Positions 12,232 to 25,752 of a stretch of DNA of 64,000 nucleotides are shown one piece after another. The notes under the pieces were generated by a model. The model saw nothing but the letters and a program-made list of their open reading frames with translations. It searched no databases and had not been told where the DNA came from. A program made the translations under genes and the position numbers. Location of the stretch: positions 60,652,703 to 60,716,702 of the forward strand of contig NC_084664.1 of NCBI RefSeq assembly GCF_028389875.1, written 5' to 3'. The stretch comes from Rhea pennata (Eukaryota; Chordata; Aves; Rheiformes; Rheidae). Position 1 is the first letter of the stretch, and every line of letters starts with the position of its first letter.

Positions 12232-15200
12232 CTATAAAGAAGCAAAATACACACCATTATTAGAATATAACAAGAGCAATTCTTACGATCTCTGTTAAGA
12301 AAAAAAAAGAGCAAGAATATATCTTCCCGTCAGGGAGTATTGTGCCAGTAAGTGAACTTTTCTTGGCATGAAACACAGGCTACTTTGCTGGCAACGTTTT
12401 AATACAGGAAGTTTGTGAAATATAGGCAACAAAATTTGTTTTGCATTTGCCTGGAAGCTCTCTCTCTCTCTGTTTTTAGGGGCATCTGTCAACAATAAAT
12501 TAGACACTGATTTGTTACGCCAATCATGAATATAAATTATCATCAGTTTGCACTTCAAAGCTACAAGAACATATTAAGCTTGCCAAACATATATTCAATA
12601 TTAAATCTAGCCAGATGCCACAGTGTAGTCCAGGCAAAGTTAGTGAACTGAGTTTAACGGAAAGAGGCAAAAAGACATCCAAAATCTGTAAGCCACAAAA
12701 TACTAAGGTTGCGTATATGATTTTAATTATTAATATCAATTGTACCCATCACCTCAGGAAAAACACTCTTGGAAGGAAAAATAAGTGGTAAATGTGAAAG
12801 AGAATCCTGTTTTAGGAACTGTACCTTTTTTGAATGCCAGCACAAACTGCCTGAGTACATCAGAATCAAACTCTTCTGGCTCCATAGCATACTTCTTGCC
12901 ACCTTCATCCAGGATTGCTGCATTGACATCCTCTCCACTCTCAATCAGGCCCAAATCTTTTATTTCGGAAGAATAGTCTTCCTCATCAGAAACAGCAAAA
13001 ATATATTCAGGGAAGTCTTTGGCCACTTCCAGGACTTTCTCTCTCCAGTACTGGGTAGCTGAAATCACCAGAACACAAGATTAGTGATTTCTAGTTAACT
13101 GCTTTCCTCCTTGTGAAGTGGATCAAAGGTGTTCCTAGTTAACTTACCAACACGATAATCAAAACCAAAGTCTACAGTATAATAGACGACCACTAGGGGA
13201 CGCTTAGTATATCTCTTAGCCTCATTGGAAGGCTTGCGATGACCAACTAGAGGCAAGGCATGTTTTAGCACATGCGCTTTAATTTCTGATCCATCTGTAG
13301 AGTCCTGTTTAGGGAAAAAGGGGATTTAAGTGATATTCCTACTACACATTACTGCAAAATAATGTTTTTTGTGTACACAAATGAGAAGGAAAGGAAGTTA
13401 TGCACAATGCCCTTACCATATCCTTCAAATCCTTAAACACTATGGATAATGTAGTATTCCACCTTTAGATTAATACTACACTAACTTACTATTTGAATAT
13501 ATAACTTCTGGGTTCACTTTATCAAGCTTATTAGAACAAAGAAGCAGAATTTCATAGGGAAAAAAACAGGCTGCTCCAAATATTAAATAAGTATTTCCAA
13601 CAGGAAGAGGTCAACTACTCATATATACAGAGTAAAGAGCCTTCCTATAAATTTGTGAGCAAATTTTGTAGCTTTGGACCAACTACTCACTTTAAGATCC
13701 AAAACATGCATCTTTGGCTCATGCTTTGACTGAAATTTTTCTGGCTGCATAACAACCAGTTTTCCAGGTGATGCTTTCAATAGTTTTGCAATCTCGTTGC
13801 TGAAGGTGTGATGGAACTTGTAATCTTCTCTTAAACTGTTAGCTGAAAAATTAAGATTAGGGAGAAAGATGAGGAAAAAAAAAATCATAAAGTAATTATC
13901 TATGAGTCTCTGACTGAAACCTTAGAACTGCACTGCAAGGGAATTCTCTTCCCATTCTCAGAGACTTGGACTGCAGCAAAGCCTGAGACAAGTTTTACCA
14001 TCTTTCAACTGTTTCCATCCAAAGAGGGTGAGAAGTATTTAAAAAGAAGTCAATAGAGCATAAAATTTGAATAGCTCTCCTTGAATGATTTTGAATAGCC
14101 CATCTGCTTGAGGGTTTACTCTAAATGCTACAAAACCTTTAACAGCTTTCAAAACATACCCTATGAACCCCCTACCTCTAGTGGTCTCCTAACTCTTGGC
14201 TTTCCGCAAATAAAGAAGAGCTAAAAAGGAACTCAGTCATCTAGTCAACCTATGTGCTATGGGGCAGCCTGCAGAATAATGCTGCACCTTACTAGGTTGA
14301 AGTAGCCCAAGCTCCAACTCTAACTGTAAGTGATGGCAGCTCCAAACAAGCATAGCCATGGGGAAAATGGATTGCCCATATTGCTCTCAAAACTGGCAGA
14401 AACCAAGAGTGACTCTGAGTAGTTTGAGCATGCAAAACAGAATGATTAATCAGAGGGAGTCAGGCAGCAATGCTTGGCCTCTTCTGAGTGGTAGAAAATA
14501 CTGTTAACAGGACAAATATGTCACATCAGAGAGGGTTTTAGGAACAGACATTGCCAGGGATGGTTGAGCTATACCAGTCCAGAGATAGACAATGAGGCCC
14601 CTTCCAGCCCATTTTCATCTTCTCAGAGGGGCTTCCCAATCTCCAGCAACCACCTAAAAAGAACCTGCTGCATCAGTTGATCAAAGTGAGTCTCTGCTTC
14701 ATATTCTGCCTTTCACCTCTCAACATCCCTCCCCACACACTCCTTTGCAAGACTTCTTAACTTGCCTCTCTGCCTGTCCCGGTCTGTGCAATTACAAAGC
14801 TGCTCTTTTTCCTCTCTTCTTCCCCACTCCTGACCCAGCACTTTTCTGCAGCAGATGAACTTTCTCCTTTTTTTCAGGTTCCCCACCCCAAAGATGTTCA
14901 GTAGAGCACAGCATCCGGAGCTGTCAGATGGGAAACCACAACATGAGCTGATAAAACTAGACAGGCTTTAAGTCAAGACCTTGGAATTTGTTCCTCAGCT
15001 AGGAATTCTCCTTCCTTCCTAGTTCTCCTATTTTAGAAATGCATAATGCTAAGATCTCCTGCTACTGGCAAACTGATACACCAATTATATCCTTGATGTC
15101 TGCTGTGAGTTTTTTTTTTCCTTTGAATGCAAGTGAAACACCACCCTTTAATTCACCCCCCACCCCTTCTCTTTCCAATTCAAACCCACCCACCAACCTA

Positions 15201-18200
15201 AGAGCAGAAATAAAGGAACTCTTCTGTCTATGCCTACAAGGTCCTGGGCAGAATCCCAAACATTTTTGCTTAATATTTTAAAGCATTCTTTACCTGCTTC
15301 CTGATACAGCTGATACTTTTTGTCCTTCTCTCCACTAAAAATACCAATGATGATGACATCATCCCCATCTTTCAGAAATTCCTGTACCTGTTTGGTAGCC
15401 TGAATCTGTTTGGATGGAGGACCAGCCTGTTCAATCATGTAATCGACAATACCTGTAAGACAAAAAAACCATCCCCAAGAAATTGCTCAGAACATTTACT
15501 CATCTGAAAGATTCAGAGGTTCCCTTCTCTGGCACTGTTTAATATCATATTTTTCATGGACAGCTATCTGTGCACCATAACAAAAGACATCAAATTAATA
15601 GCTTTTATTTTTTTTTTTTTTTTATTTTTTTTTTTTTTTAAGGTTCTGGTTCTAGGTACAATTTCAGGTTATTGACCTTGCAAGTAACCAGCCTTTCTGA
15701 AATTCAAGATCATTTGCTGTCTCCTAACCCTGCCATTAGACAAAATCCTGCTTGAAAATCCTTAACTTTCCAGTACTGAACACTGCCAGCCCTTCCAAAG
15801 CTCTCCATACAGTAATTAAGAGTCACTATTTTCTCGTACTGCCACTGCTTTACTATGTGTATTTAACTTACATTAAAAGGAGCCTATGGTACCATCTGAC
15901 AAAAAGATGCTGTAAAAATTATCAGAGATAAAACTTTATCCTGTTAGCCCATTTGGGTATTAGAGCATGTATTTTTCAGGTTCCTCCAGCTACCACAGAA
16001 CCAGATTTCTTCAAGTGAAATACTATTCCTATGATGTGAACAAGTTTGTCTATAGTTATGTCAATACATTCGTGGTCAAGCTCTTAGAAAATGAAAGTTA
16101 TAATACCATATTTTTCTCGTGGACCATTGTAGTCATAAGGTTTGCCCTTGCGGAAAATTTTCAGAGTTGGATAGCCAGTAACATCAAATTTCTTAGCAAG
16201 CTCAGTTTCAGCAGTGGCATCGACTTTAGCCAGAGGAATAGGAGGTGTCCGTTTGCTGAGCTCCTGGGCAGCCTTCTCATATTCTGGTGCAAGCCTTTTG
16301 CAGTGTCCGCACCTAAGGAAAGGGAAGGGGGAAAGAAAAGGTACTTTGCAATCCGTAAGTCCTACTAGGTACCTTCTGCACCTGAAGCAGAACTGTTCTA
16401 AGTTTTCACGGACAGTAAAAGTAGAAATGGGATCATTCACTTCAACCTATGAAGGAAAGTCCCAGATCAGGGAGACTTCTCTCTCCCAACCTGAAGCTAG
16501 CCTTTATGCTTGCTCCTGCATTACCAAGGCAGTTTCATTTTCAGAGATATGAATTTTTAAACTAAGGACAAACCTCCTTCAAGAGTTTGCAATACCTCCC
16601 AACAGGTTCCAAACTTAGTAAATATGGAAAAATTCCAAGAAACAAACTACACAGGCAATAAAGTTCTGGAACCCATCCCCTGCTGAGATGCAGATTCAGT
16701 CTAGTCTTCAAGTAACTTGTAATATGATTTTAGGTCCAGATTAGAATTGATACACAGAGCTAGACACATCTGCACAGTGCTGAGGCAAGCCGCTTTAGAA
16801 GAGGCATAATGACAGAAAACCGTTGTATCTGGCAGTTATCAGCCCCCGTCTGCTAGCTTTACCAACTGTTTTCAGGACAGCTATGCTAGAAAAGCAGAGC
16901 TAACTGCCTTCCTGCTTACCACGGGGCATAGAACTCCACCAGAATTATGTCAGCACCATTCACAACGTCATCAAAATTATCCTGGGTCAATACTAGGGTA
17001 GCTTCTGGTGGAGGGGTCCAGTTGGGGTCAGAAACTTCCTTGACTTTAGCCACAATAGCTGAAAGACAGTTCAATTGCCCAGTTAGCAAATTCGCATCGT
17101 CATATCTGTAGTATATCAAGGCAGAGAGTTGATATGAACATTTTGAAATCAGAGTGGCAATTATGGACCAAACATACAGGCAGTATTACCAAGAAGCCCT
17201 TTAACATGTTCTCTACCCCACATTAGCACATCTTAGTTATGTACTTCCAACAAGTTATTTCATGAATCCCTCTAAAAAACAGTCAGAAAAGATAGTGTTT
17301 TCCCCTTTTGACTAGCCTGTAGTTGGACACATTAAGCAGCAGTTCTAAAATCCACCATTAATATAAAGATCCAGTGCTTCTGACTGGTGAACCCTGTGAG
17401 CATGAGACTACCTCCTCTTCTAGGAACGTTCCATCAGTAACCATCCTACCTGTGAAACTGTCTTTCAGCCTACAGCCAATTTAGAAGACTAGGTAAAATT
17501 TCAGTCATAGTAATTATTTTACTTAAGGTAACGGAACTCAAGATCAAAGCCATTTATAGGAGACTTAATGAACATATCCCATGAAAATAAGCAAGATCAT
17601 AACTTTCTTGCTTTGTTACAGAGAACTGCAAAGGACTGACGCTTACCATCTTCTGTCCGAGAGCCATCGTAGTCCACTGGTTGGCCTTTCTTCAGAATTT
17701 TGATGGTTGGGTAGCCACTAACATCAAAACGACTTGCTAGTGAAGTGGCTGCAGTAGCATCAATTTTGGCAACTGGAATAGGAGGGTCATTTTCCTTCAG
17801 AGTTTTAGCTATCTTTTCATATTCAGGAGCAAACTGCTTGCAATGTCCACACCTGCCAGAAGGAGAGGGAGACACAAGTAAACAAGTCTACAATGGACCT
17901 AAAAGGTATTTTGTCACTCTGCACTTCCAGGTCTTTTCTCAAAATATTCACAGCATCAACACAGAACATTTTTGCTTATTATGTTTCAAATCACTGACCG
18001 ATACACAGTAACTGTAGCTAATGGTTGTTCTGTGACATACACTAGAATAAATGTACTCAGAAGTGCTGTCTATATACCATTCTGTATCTGCATTTTGGAT
18101 TTACACAATTCATTTTTCATTATAGCTCTTGTTTTCAAGTGATCATACTTTCAAGAAACTTTACGTGTTACTCGGAAGTTTGCCATGCCCATGGCATTAT

Positions 18201-21200
18201 GTGAAAAGGAATCAAAGCACCACTTTTCCACTGCTTTTTCAGTCAGAAGGTAACATTTCCATATGTGGTGCCTAACATCACAGCAAAAAAAAAAAAAAAA
18301 AAAAAAAAACCCTAACAACCGCTTTTGAAAAGAAACTGTAAACCTCATGCTGCTTCTCCTCCCTGCCCCCATCCCCCCTCCCCAAATATTGTGTCTTGGG
18401 CCTCAACTTCTCCCTAATCTGGGTCCATCTTCCTTATCTGTGAGCCTAAACCAAGCTAAAAAGAAAAATGAACTAGAAATTCATTAAGCTTACTAAAATC
18501 TCACATTCATCGTAACATAGGTCTCCCTCACTCGCTCTCTGGCACCAGAGCTCTTTGGGAAGAACAGATGTTCCTGCTATAAAAATTGGAGGGCCAGAGC
18601 ACACTAGTACAGGAAAACCTAAATATGACTTGACAAGCTGAAGACAAAGCCAGTAACAATGGAGGAAAAAAAAAGAAAAAAAGGCAAACTTAGTGTGCAG
18701 TAGATAGCCTAGCCTCACCACTGGCAAGAGTAAGAGTAGAAAGAAAAGAGCTCTTTAGTCTGCAATGACCACGTGTCCTTTTGCTGAGTTGAAGTTGATG
18801 TTAATGCAGGCAAGCTATACCTCCAGAGATAGTATCTAGGACCAAGCAGGGAAGGATTTCTGCGTGATGAGACTCAATGTAAGTTAGTTAAAATACAAAA
18901 CCACCTCAAGTAAGATCATATTTCTCCCTCTCCCATTCAAAGACTAGAAAAGGATCAGCAAAATGCAAAAATCCCTTTTATCACTAAGCCGTGAAGGAAA
19001 AGAGGTTGTCTGCAACACTAACTCAGTAACTTCACTACAAACGTATTCTTCTCGTTTTTCTCTCCACAAATCTTACTTTTGCCTTTAAAAATGAAAAAAA
19101 AATGCATTCTGACCTAAATTCTTTGTCTCCATTATACACAGGTGAATCCATTGTAGCTCCCTGGAGTGCTATGGAGTTACTCAATGCACCCCGGTACATC
19201 AACAGAATTATCATCATCACGTAGATGCATAACAATGCACCGTTTAAGCTGACAATATGCATAAGCTATGTCCTTACTCCCACCGTATCCTTCTGGCAAG
19301 GGCAGTGACTTGAGCTTGAGGAGAAGCAAAACCTTCTGACAATTCCCCTGCTATGGAAGCCTCCTCCATTGAGACGAGCGAGTGCAGAGGTTCTGCGTTA
19401 TGAGTTTTTTGGAAGTCCATAGGACCCAAGAGTACCAACACAACGGGCGTGTGTGCGTGTGGAAATCAAGAACCTTTCAGGATGAATAATCAACTGGCCA
19501 TAGAAACAGGTAGGTTAGAAGGGACTGCAAGAAGGTACCCAGTCCAACCTCCTGCTCAAAGTAGTTCTTGTTGGACCAGGTTGTTCAGGGCCCTGTTCAG
19601 CCCAATTTGAGTACCTCAAAGGACTAAGAGCTCACAGTCTCTCTGGACAACCTGCTATACCATCTGATCATCCGCATTTGGGAAGCTTTTCCTTATGACT
19701 GGGTATTTCCCAGTGTGCCACTTGTGCCTGTTGCCTCTCATCCTTCTGCTTGCACTTCAGAGAAGAATGGGTCTGTTTTACCTCGATCCTCCCAAACAGC
19801 AAACAGCAGTAAGATCTTTCCTCAGCCTGCTGTCCTTGAGGCTGAGTAATCCCAATTCTCTCAGCTTCTCTTCTATGTCATGTGCCCTAGCCCCCCACCC
19901 ACTCTGGCATCCCTCCACTGAGCTGTATCACTGTTATTTCTTCTACTAGGAACTCCGAACTGGATACTGCTCTCCATATGCAGTCTCATAGGTGTACAAT
20001 ACAGGCGAAAAAGCACTGCCCTCAACTTGCTGACTACACTCTCACTAAAATAGCCCAAGATTAAGTTGGCCTTCTTAGCTGTAAAGCTGCACTGTTGGCT
20101 TATGCTCATCTTGTGATACAGCAGGCTGGTCAAGATTTTTTCTGCAAAGTGCTTTTCAGCCAGTCAACCGCTAGCTTGCAAATCTGCATGGGGTTATGCA
20201 CATCCCCACACCAGGGATGTAGTAACAGAACCAGGAGTCCCCTCTTCTATAAACTCCTATATAACCCATCAAAAAGCCAGACACATCTACCCTATGAGTA
20301 CCACAGCTCTGTCTTCACTCCCTGACAAACACTGAGCAAGGATGAAAGCAGGACTGTGCTTCTCTTGGCATGGGATCCCTCAGTACGACTCACATCTGCG
20401 CAGTGAGAACAAGCTGCTCTATCACCTGGAACGTGGGCAGACAAAGGAACACCTCCACACCCTGTTGGGAAGAACTATCTCCTGCCCCCATCCCCTGCCC
20501 AGGACCACAGCAGAGACCCATGCTTCTCCTAGAAGCTAGTTACTCCGGCATCACTTCTAAACACCCTGTATTATTAAACCACGATCCAGTCATGATCCAG
20601 ACCTCTGCTTTTGCTGTTGCAGCTTTTCCTCACGGTTGTAAGCTACTGACAACTTTTTATGCCCTAAAATCGTTTACCTAAACACATCTCGGGAAAAACA
20701 AGAAATATCAAGCTACCATTTCTCCCCCGAGAGCCATTCCAACCAAAGCTCACTTTTCAGGAGGGTGTACCGTCAAGAAAACCCTCACATCTACCCTACC
20801 CCAAACCTAAGGCAGGGCTGAACGCACAGGGATACTGCAAGCTTAAACCCACCATGGTGCATAGAACTCCAGCAGCACAGTATCCTTATCTGCAGTAAAG
20901 GTGTCAAAGTTCGCATCATTTAAGACTAATACACCATTTTCTTCTTTAACTTCAGAATCATCATCATCCTCATCGTCATCGTCTTCCTCATCGTCATCGT
21001 CTTCCTCATCAGCTTCCTCTTTTGTAACAGATTCTGGAAAAGTAAAGTTGTAATACAAATTGTTTCAAATGTAAAACAACACTATGAGGTTAATGACAAA
21101 TTCAAATATATTCTGTAGTTAAAAAAAAAAAAAGGTATCTAAACCCAGTTAGAGGTCCACATATAGCAGCTGCCTGAGGTTGCAAAGAGCCTAGACTTAT

Positions 21201-24200
21201 GGTCCTATTTTACTTCAGAGCATGCTGCGCCAGCTGACATTATCAATATTTCAGTAAAAGGTCAACATGTTAATTTGCTCTTCAGTGCAAAATACAAAAT
21301 GAATACAGTATTAATACATACAGATCTATGAAAGTCTCTACCATGGCACATTGGGTACCTTGTTGAAGTGCGAGAAGCAGGGCAAGAGCACAAGATACCT
21401 GAATTCAGACAGAAGCCGACTATTATGCAGATATATAGCTGTCCCTTCAAATACAGCAGCATGTGGCTGGAAAAACAGATACCTTACCAAGATAGCAGAT
21501 ATTATCTGCCTCCATGCTTACCTTGTGGTGCTACAGGTACAGTGAATAAGGATACAATTTTTATGTTCTGCAAGTCTGAAGGACTGATGAACAACAGACA
21601 TGCTTGCTACAATCTCAAACTTTAACATTTTGCTACTAGCAAGGTGGTTTAGAGGTGGCACATTAAAATTATAGCCCTGTTCCTGATCGCTCATTCCTAT
21701 CCCTGTCACCTCAAGTGTAGTTTTCTCTCAGTTACAGAGCTGTTTCAGGTCTGCAATTTACTAAGGAAACTTCCCTCATGCAGGAGTGTCACTCCACTTA
21801 CTGGCTCTGAAGCAGCACCAGTCCACAGAAGGAGTGTGAAAATGAGTAACTGTCACAGGAAGTCCTGTGTAAGCCTACTTCTACACATCTGACAGATACA
21901 GGGTGTACCCTGCTGGAATACATGGTGTAAAAACATCTCTGATGAAGTTTAGGCAAAGCCTTTGATTTAACCAGACTGAAAAACATTGGTCAAGAATATA
22001 CCCATCAAGAGGAAAACAAATTTGCTACATTACAAAAGCAAAGTTAGCATATTAAATCTGAAGCTAAGATACTTCAACCAGTTTATTCATTCTTGACCTG
22101 GAATCGAGATCCTTTGTTCAATAAATGAACACGTAAGGGATTAAACAAACATTTTTATCTGTTGAAGTTGTTATAATCCAAGGCAAGCAGGCCTTACTGA
22201 ATGACTTTAAAGGAATTTAAGTCACAGAACAGGCCATGATATATCTCTCATCCCAAGTGTAAACAAAATGAAACAAAAAAAACACCAACAAAATTAAGAT
22301 CCTTTTAGCCAACCACTGGGAGCCTCAGTATTAAAGAGTGTGAGAGAGGAAGCATGTGTGCATGAGAAAAAACTAAAGATATCCTTTTTCTAAAACTATT
22401 CTTTAACGTAAATCTAGTAAGCTTGCAAGCAAGCTATCAGGTGTGACTGCTGTAAAACAAACCACACATCATTTACTCATTGAAGACAAGAATGCTGAAA
22501 ATACTCCGAGTTCACCTGGAGTTCAAGATTTGAGAATTAGAAATATGCAATATTCAGTGACCTGGTACAACAAAATAGAGCGAGAGGGGGAGGCGACAAG
22601 AAAAAAAAAAAGCTATTCTCAGACAAAGAGCAGACCACAGGAGCAAGCTTACTGTGGACAGAATAAGGTCCTTCATTCAGCTAGAATATTCATTTTCTGT
22701 TAAAAGAAGATAATAATAAATATATACCTCCCACTCCTCCCAAAAAATTCATCCCCGTGGAAAATGTGTCAGTTTTGATTAAGTTACAGACTTACATAAC
22801 ACCAAAACATAAGCTTCCAATGTAGTGAGGTTACAACAGATCATTTATCACACAAAAGTCATCTGGACACAGACTGACTTCTTTAACAACTACTGCTGTT
22901 TCACCTGATCTAGAAAGTAACTCCAAGTCTTGATTTATAAATGTACAACGCATTCTATGTTGTTACTTTAGAGCACTTACAAATGAAGTAACTCTCAAAA
23001 CATACTTTAAGAGAATTATTACCATATTCTTTTACATACAGCAGTGGTGAAAGCTAGTTTTAAAAGCTGTTTAGCAGTCAAAACTTCTATTGATCTCAGG
23101 GCTCAGCAGTTTTGAGAACTATATTTCACTGCAGAGCCTTCATGGCTGACCCATGCCTGAAACTCCCAGGAAGTTATGCAAAATTCATTGATTTTCCAAG
23201 CAAATCACTTCAGACTGTTTTTTAGAGGCACGGATTTATCCACCAAAACTACGCAGTTAGTTCAGCTTATCTGACTGAAACCAATCATCAGACTGCGGTC
23301 CCTATTTCTGATTATGTATCATTCCTCCTTCCCCTTGCCCCTTTGAGAGAAGACCATGCAGAATGGCATATGCTGACTGTTTAGAAAGATTAGAACTAAA
23401 TACTATCCGCAGCCACAGTTTTGCACAAGTGAAGATGTTAATACACGCAACCTATCATTACTGAAACCTCTGTTACTATTTTTCCATTCTGAAAACATGT
23501 CCTATCTTTCACTGGAAATACCTGCATGCCCTGCCAAACTAAAACTTCCCTGACAGCAACACACTGTCATGGGAACTACACTTATTCACTTCCTCCACCT
23601 CTGGGACAGAAACACAGAATAGAAGCCTTTAACAGGACACTGGGTCTTGCAGATGTGCTTAAGGATGATCTACATTTCCCTATTCCCCAAATACCATCCA
23701 AACAGCACACTGATAAATTTCTGCTCAAGACTCGAAACTCATCTTCTGTAATCTCCAGCTTCAACGAGATTCAGAGTTATCTTGGCTACCACCAGTCTCC
23801 CTCCCAGTGTCTGTATTGAAGATCTGCTTTAAGTACCTGACAAAGCATGGGAGAGAGAAGTAGAAAGATCTGATTTTGTTTTTTTTTTTTTTTTTTTTTT
23901 TTAAAAAAGAGACAAATTCTTTTGCATTACTTGCTACATTTTGGAGTGATCAGATACCAAATGACCTTTTAATTGACACCTGAATTTGCAAAAATAGCTA
24001 ATAAATATTTGTTTAAGACAGTTCTTGAAAATACAGTAGTTGTCATCAAAACTATGTGCATTTGTTTCTTAAAGCTACTTGCAAAACAGGCGAGTACAGT
24101 ATTAAATGATAGCTTTGGGTTAAAACTAGTCCTTCTGTGAAGTATGGACCACTCCCATTTATTCCAGTGAAAAGTTTCCACAAGTTTCAACACATGACTA

Positions 24201-25706
24201 TTACCCACAAGACAAAAATCCTTCCAAAGATAAATGTTATCTTAAATTTCAGGTGCATAAGTTTAGTTGGCAGAACTGTTTCAGGATGATGGCTAACCTA
24301 GCTGAAATTAATTTACGTAATAATTTTGCTAAACTTTCAGAATTTATTGAAAATCTGGCCTACTTTAAGTAGGATGAATTTAGTATCAAAAAGTTGCATC
24401 CGATCATCAGTGACTTTTAGATTGCCTGAAAGCCTCCTTTTGAAAAGCACATTCTAAGACAGTTTTTGGTCTTGAGAAATGTAAAGATCTAGGCTCTAGC
24501 AATCTGTTGTGAGGTCATTCAAAAGCCATTTTATAAAGCAGCCTCTCTGTTTTCAGCAGTGTAATAGCTGTGCAATTCCTCCTTTCCCCTTGTCAATATG
24601 CAAAGAGTGTAATGGTCATAACCCACCCATCACAACTTCTAGGCTAACCTAGCTGTGGGCATATCCGCCTTAAATGTTCTAGTCAAAGTTCATTTCCAAA
24701 AAATCGTACAGCACAGCGTGCTCCTCCTTCCTTCATCATGAAGAACTGATGTACATAAGGCTACCAATTTTTTTTTAAAGTGTTGTTCCAATTAATACAG
24801 ATCCGCATTTTAACGGCAAAAATGGAAATCATCAGCTACATTTATTTGTAAATCAAAACCTTCATAAAGCATAGTTCATGATTCATATACAATTTTGAGA
24901 TACACGAGATAAGTTAATCAGGTTGTACAGGGACTAATTTTAAACTTGCATATAGGAGGAAATTCTTCCTCTCTCTCACTGTTTGTATTTGATCCTAAAA
25001 TAACTCCTATATACAGAAGAATAGCACATTTGGGAAATACTGATGAAAACTCAGCCTATCTGAAGCCTAAGGTTGTGTTCCTACTGTCAGCTATAATGTC
25101 ATATACAGACTTCACTACAATATCACAATTAAACAATTTTAAAGTAATGGGAACATGCTAAAACTGATAATAAGCGAGTGTTCTGGTGAACAGAGAATAA
25201 GCAAAATTATAATGTAAAAGCCTCCTGAAAAAACAGGGTAATCTTTGAAATAAGTGCACTCTCTTATTGCAGATGCTGCATCCTATAAGAGTTTTCACAA
25301 AATAGAGTCTAGTGTCCACAGTAGTTCAGGTAGATAAGGAACCTGACATAAATGCATTTGAGTTTTGATGCCTGTTCAACCAGCCAGAATTTGCAAGACA
25401 GGAGTTCAAGAGGTCACCCAGCATCCACCCTCTAAGAATGCCCTCTAATATTTAATCTACAGCAATGTTAACTTAGAAAATGTGAAATATACAAGATTTT
25501 TCAAAATTCGAGTCACTTATAAAAAAAAATCACTTAAAAATATCCACGAACAGACTCTGAACTTAAGTCAGAACAGGTTTGCCTTAACTAATTTTGGAAG
25601 GGAGGAGACATGCATCAGTGAAACTCAAACATAAGGGGGAAAAAAGGCCACCAAAAAGATAGCACAACACAGAAACTCTCTTCTGAAAAAAACAGTATTT
25701 TTAAAA

Positions 25707-25752
<46 letters not shown>

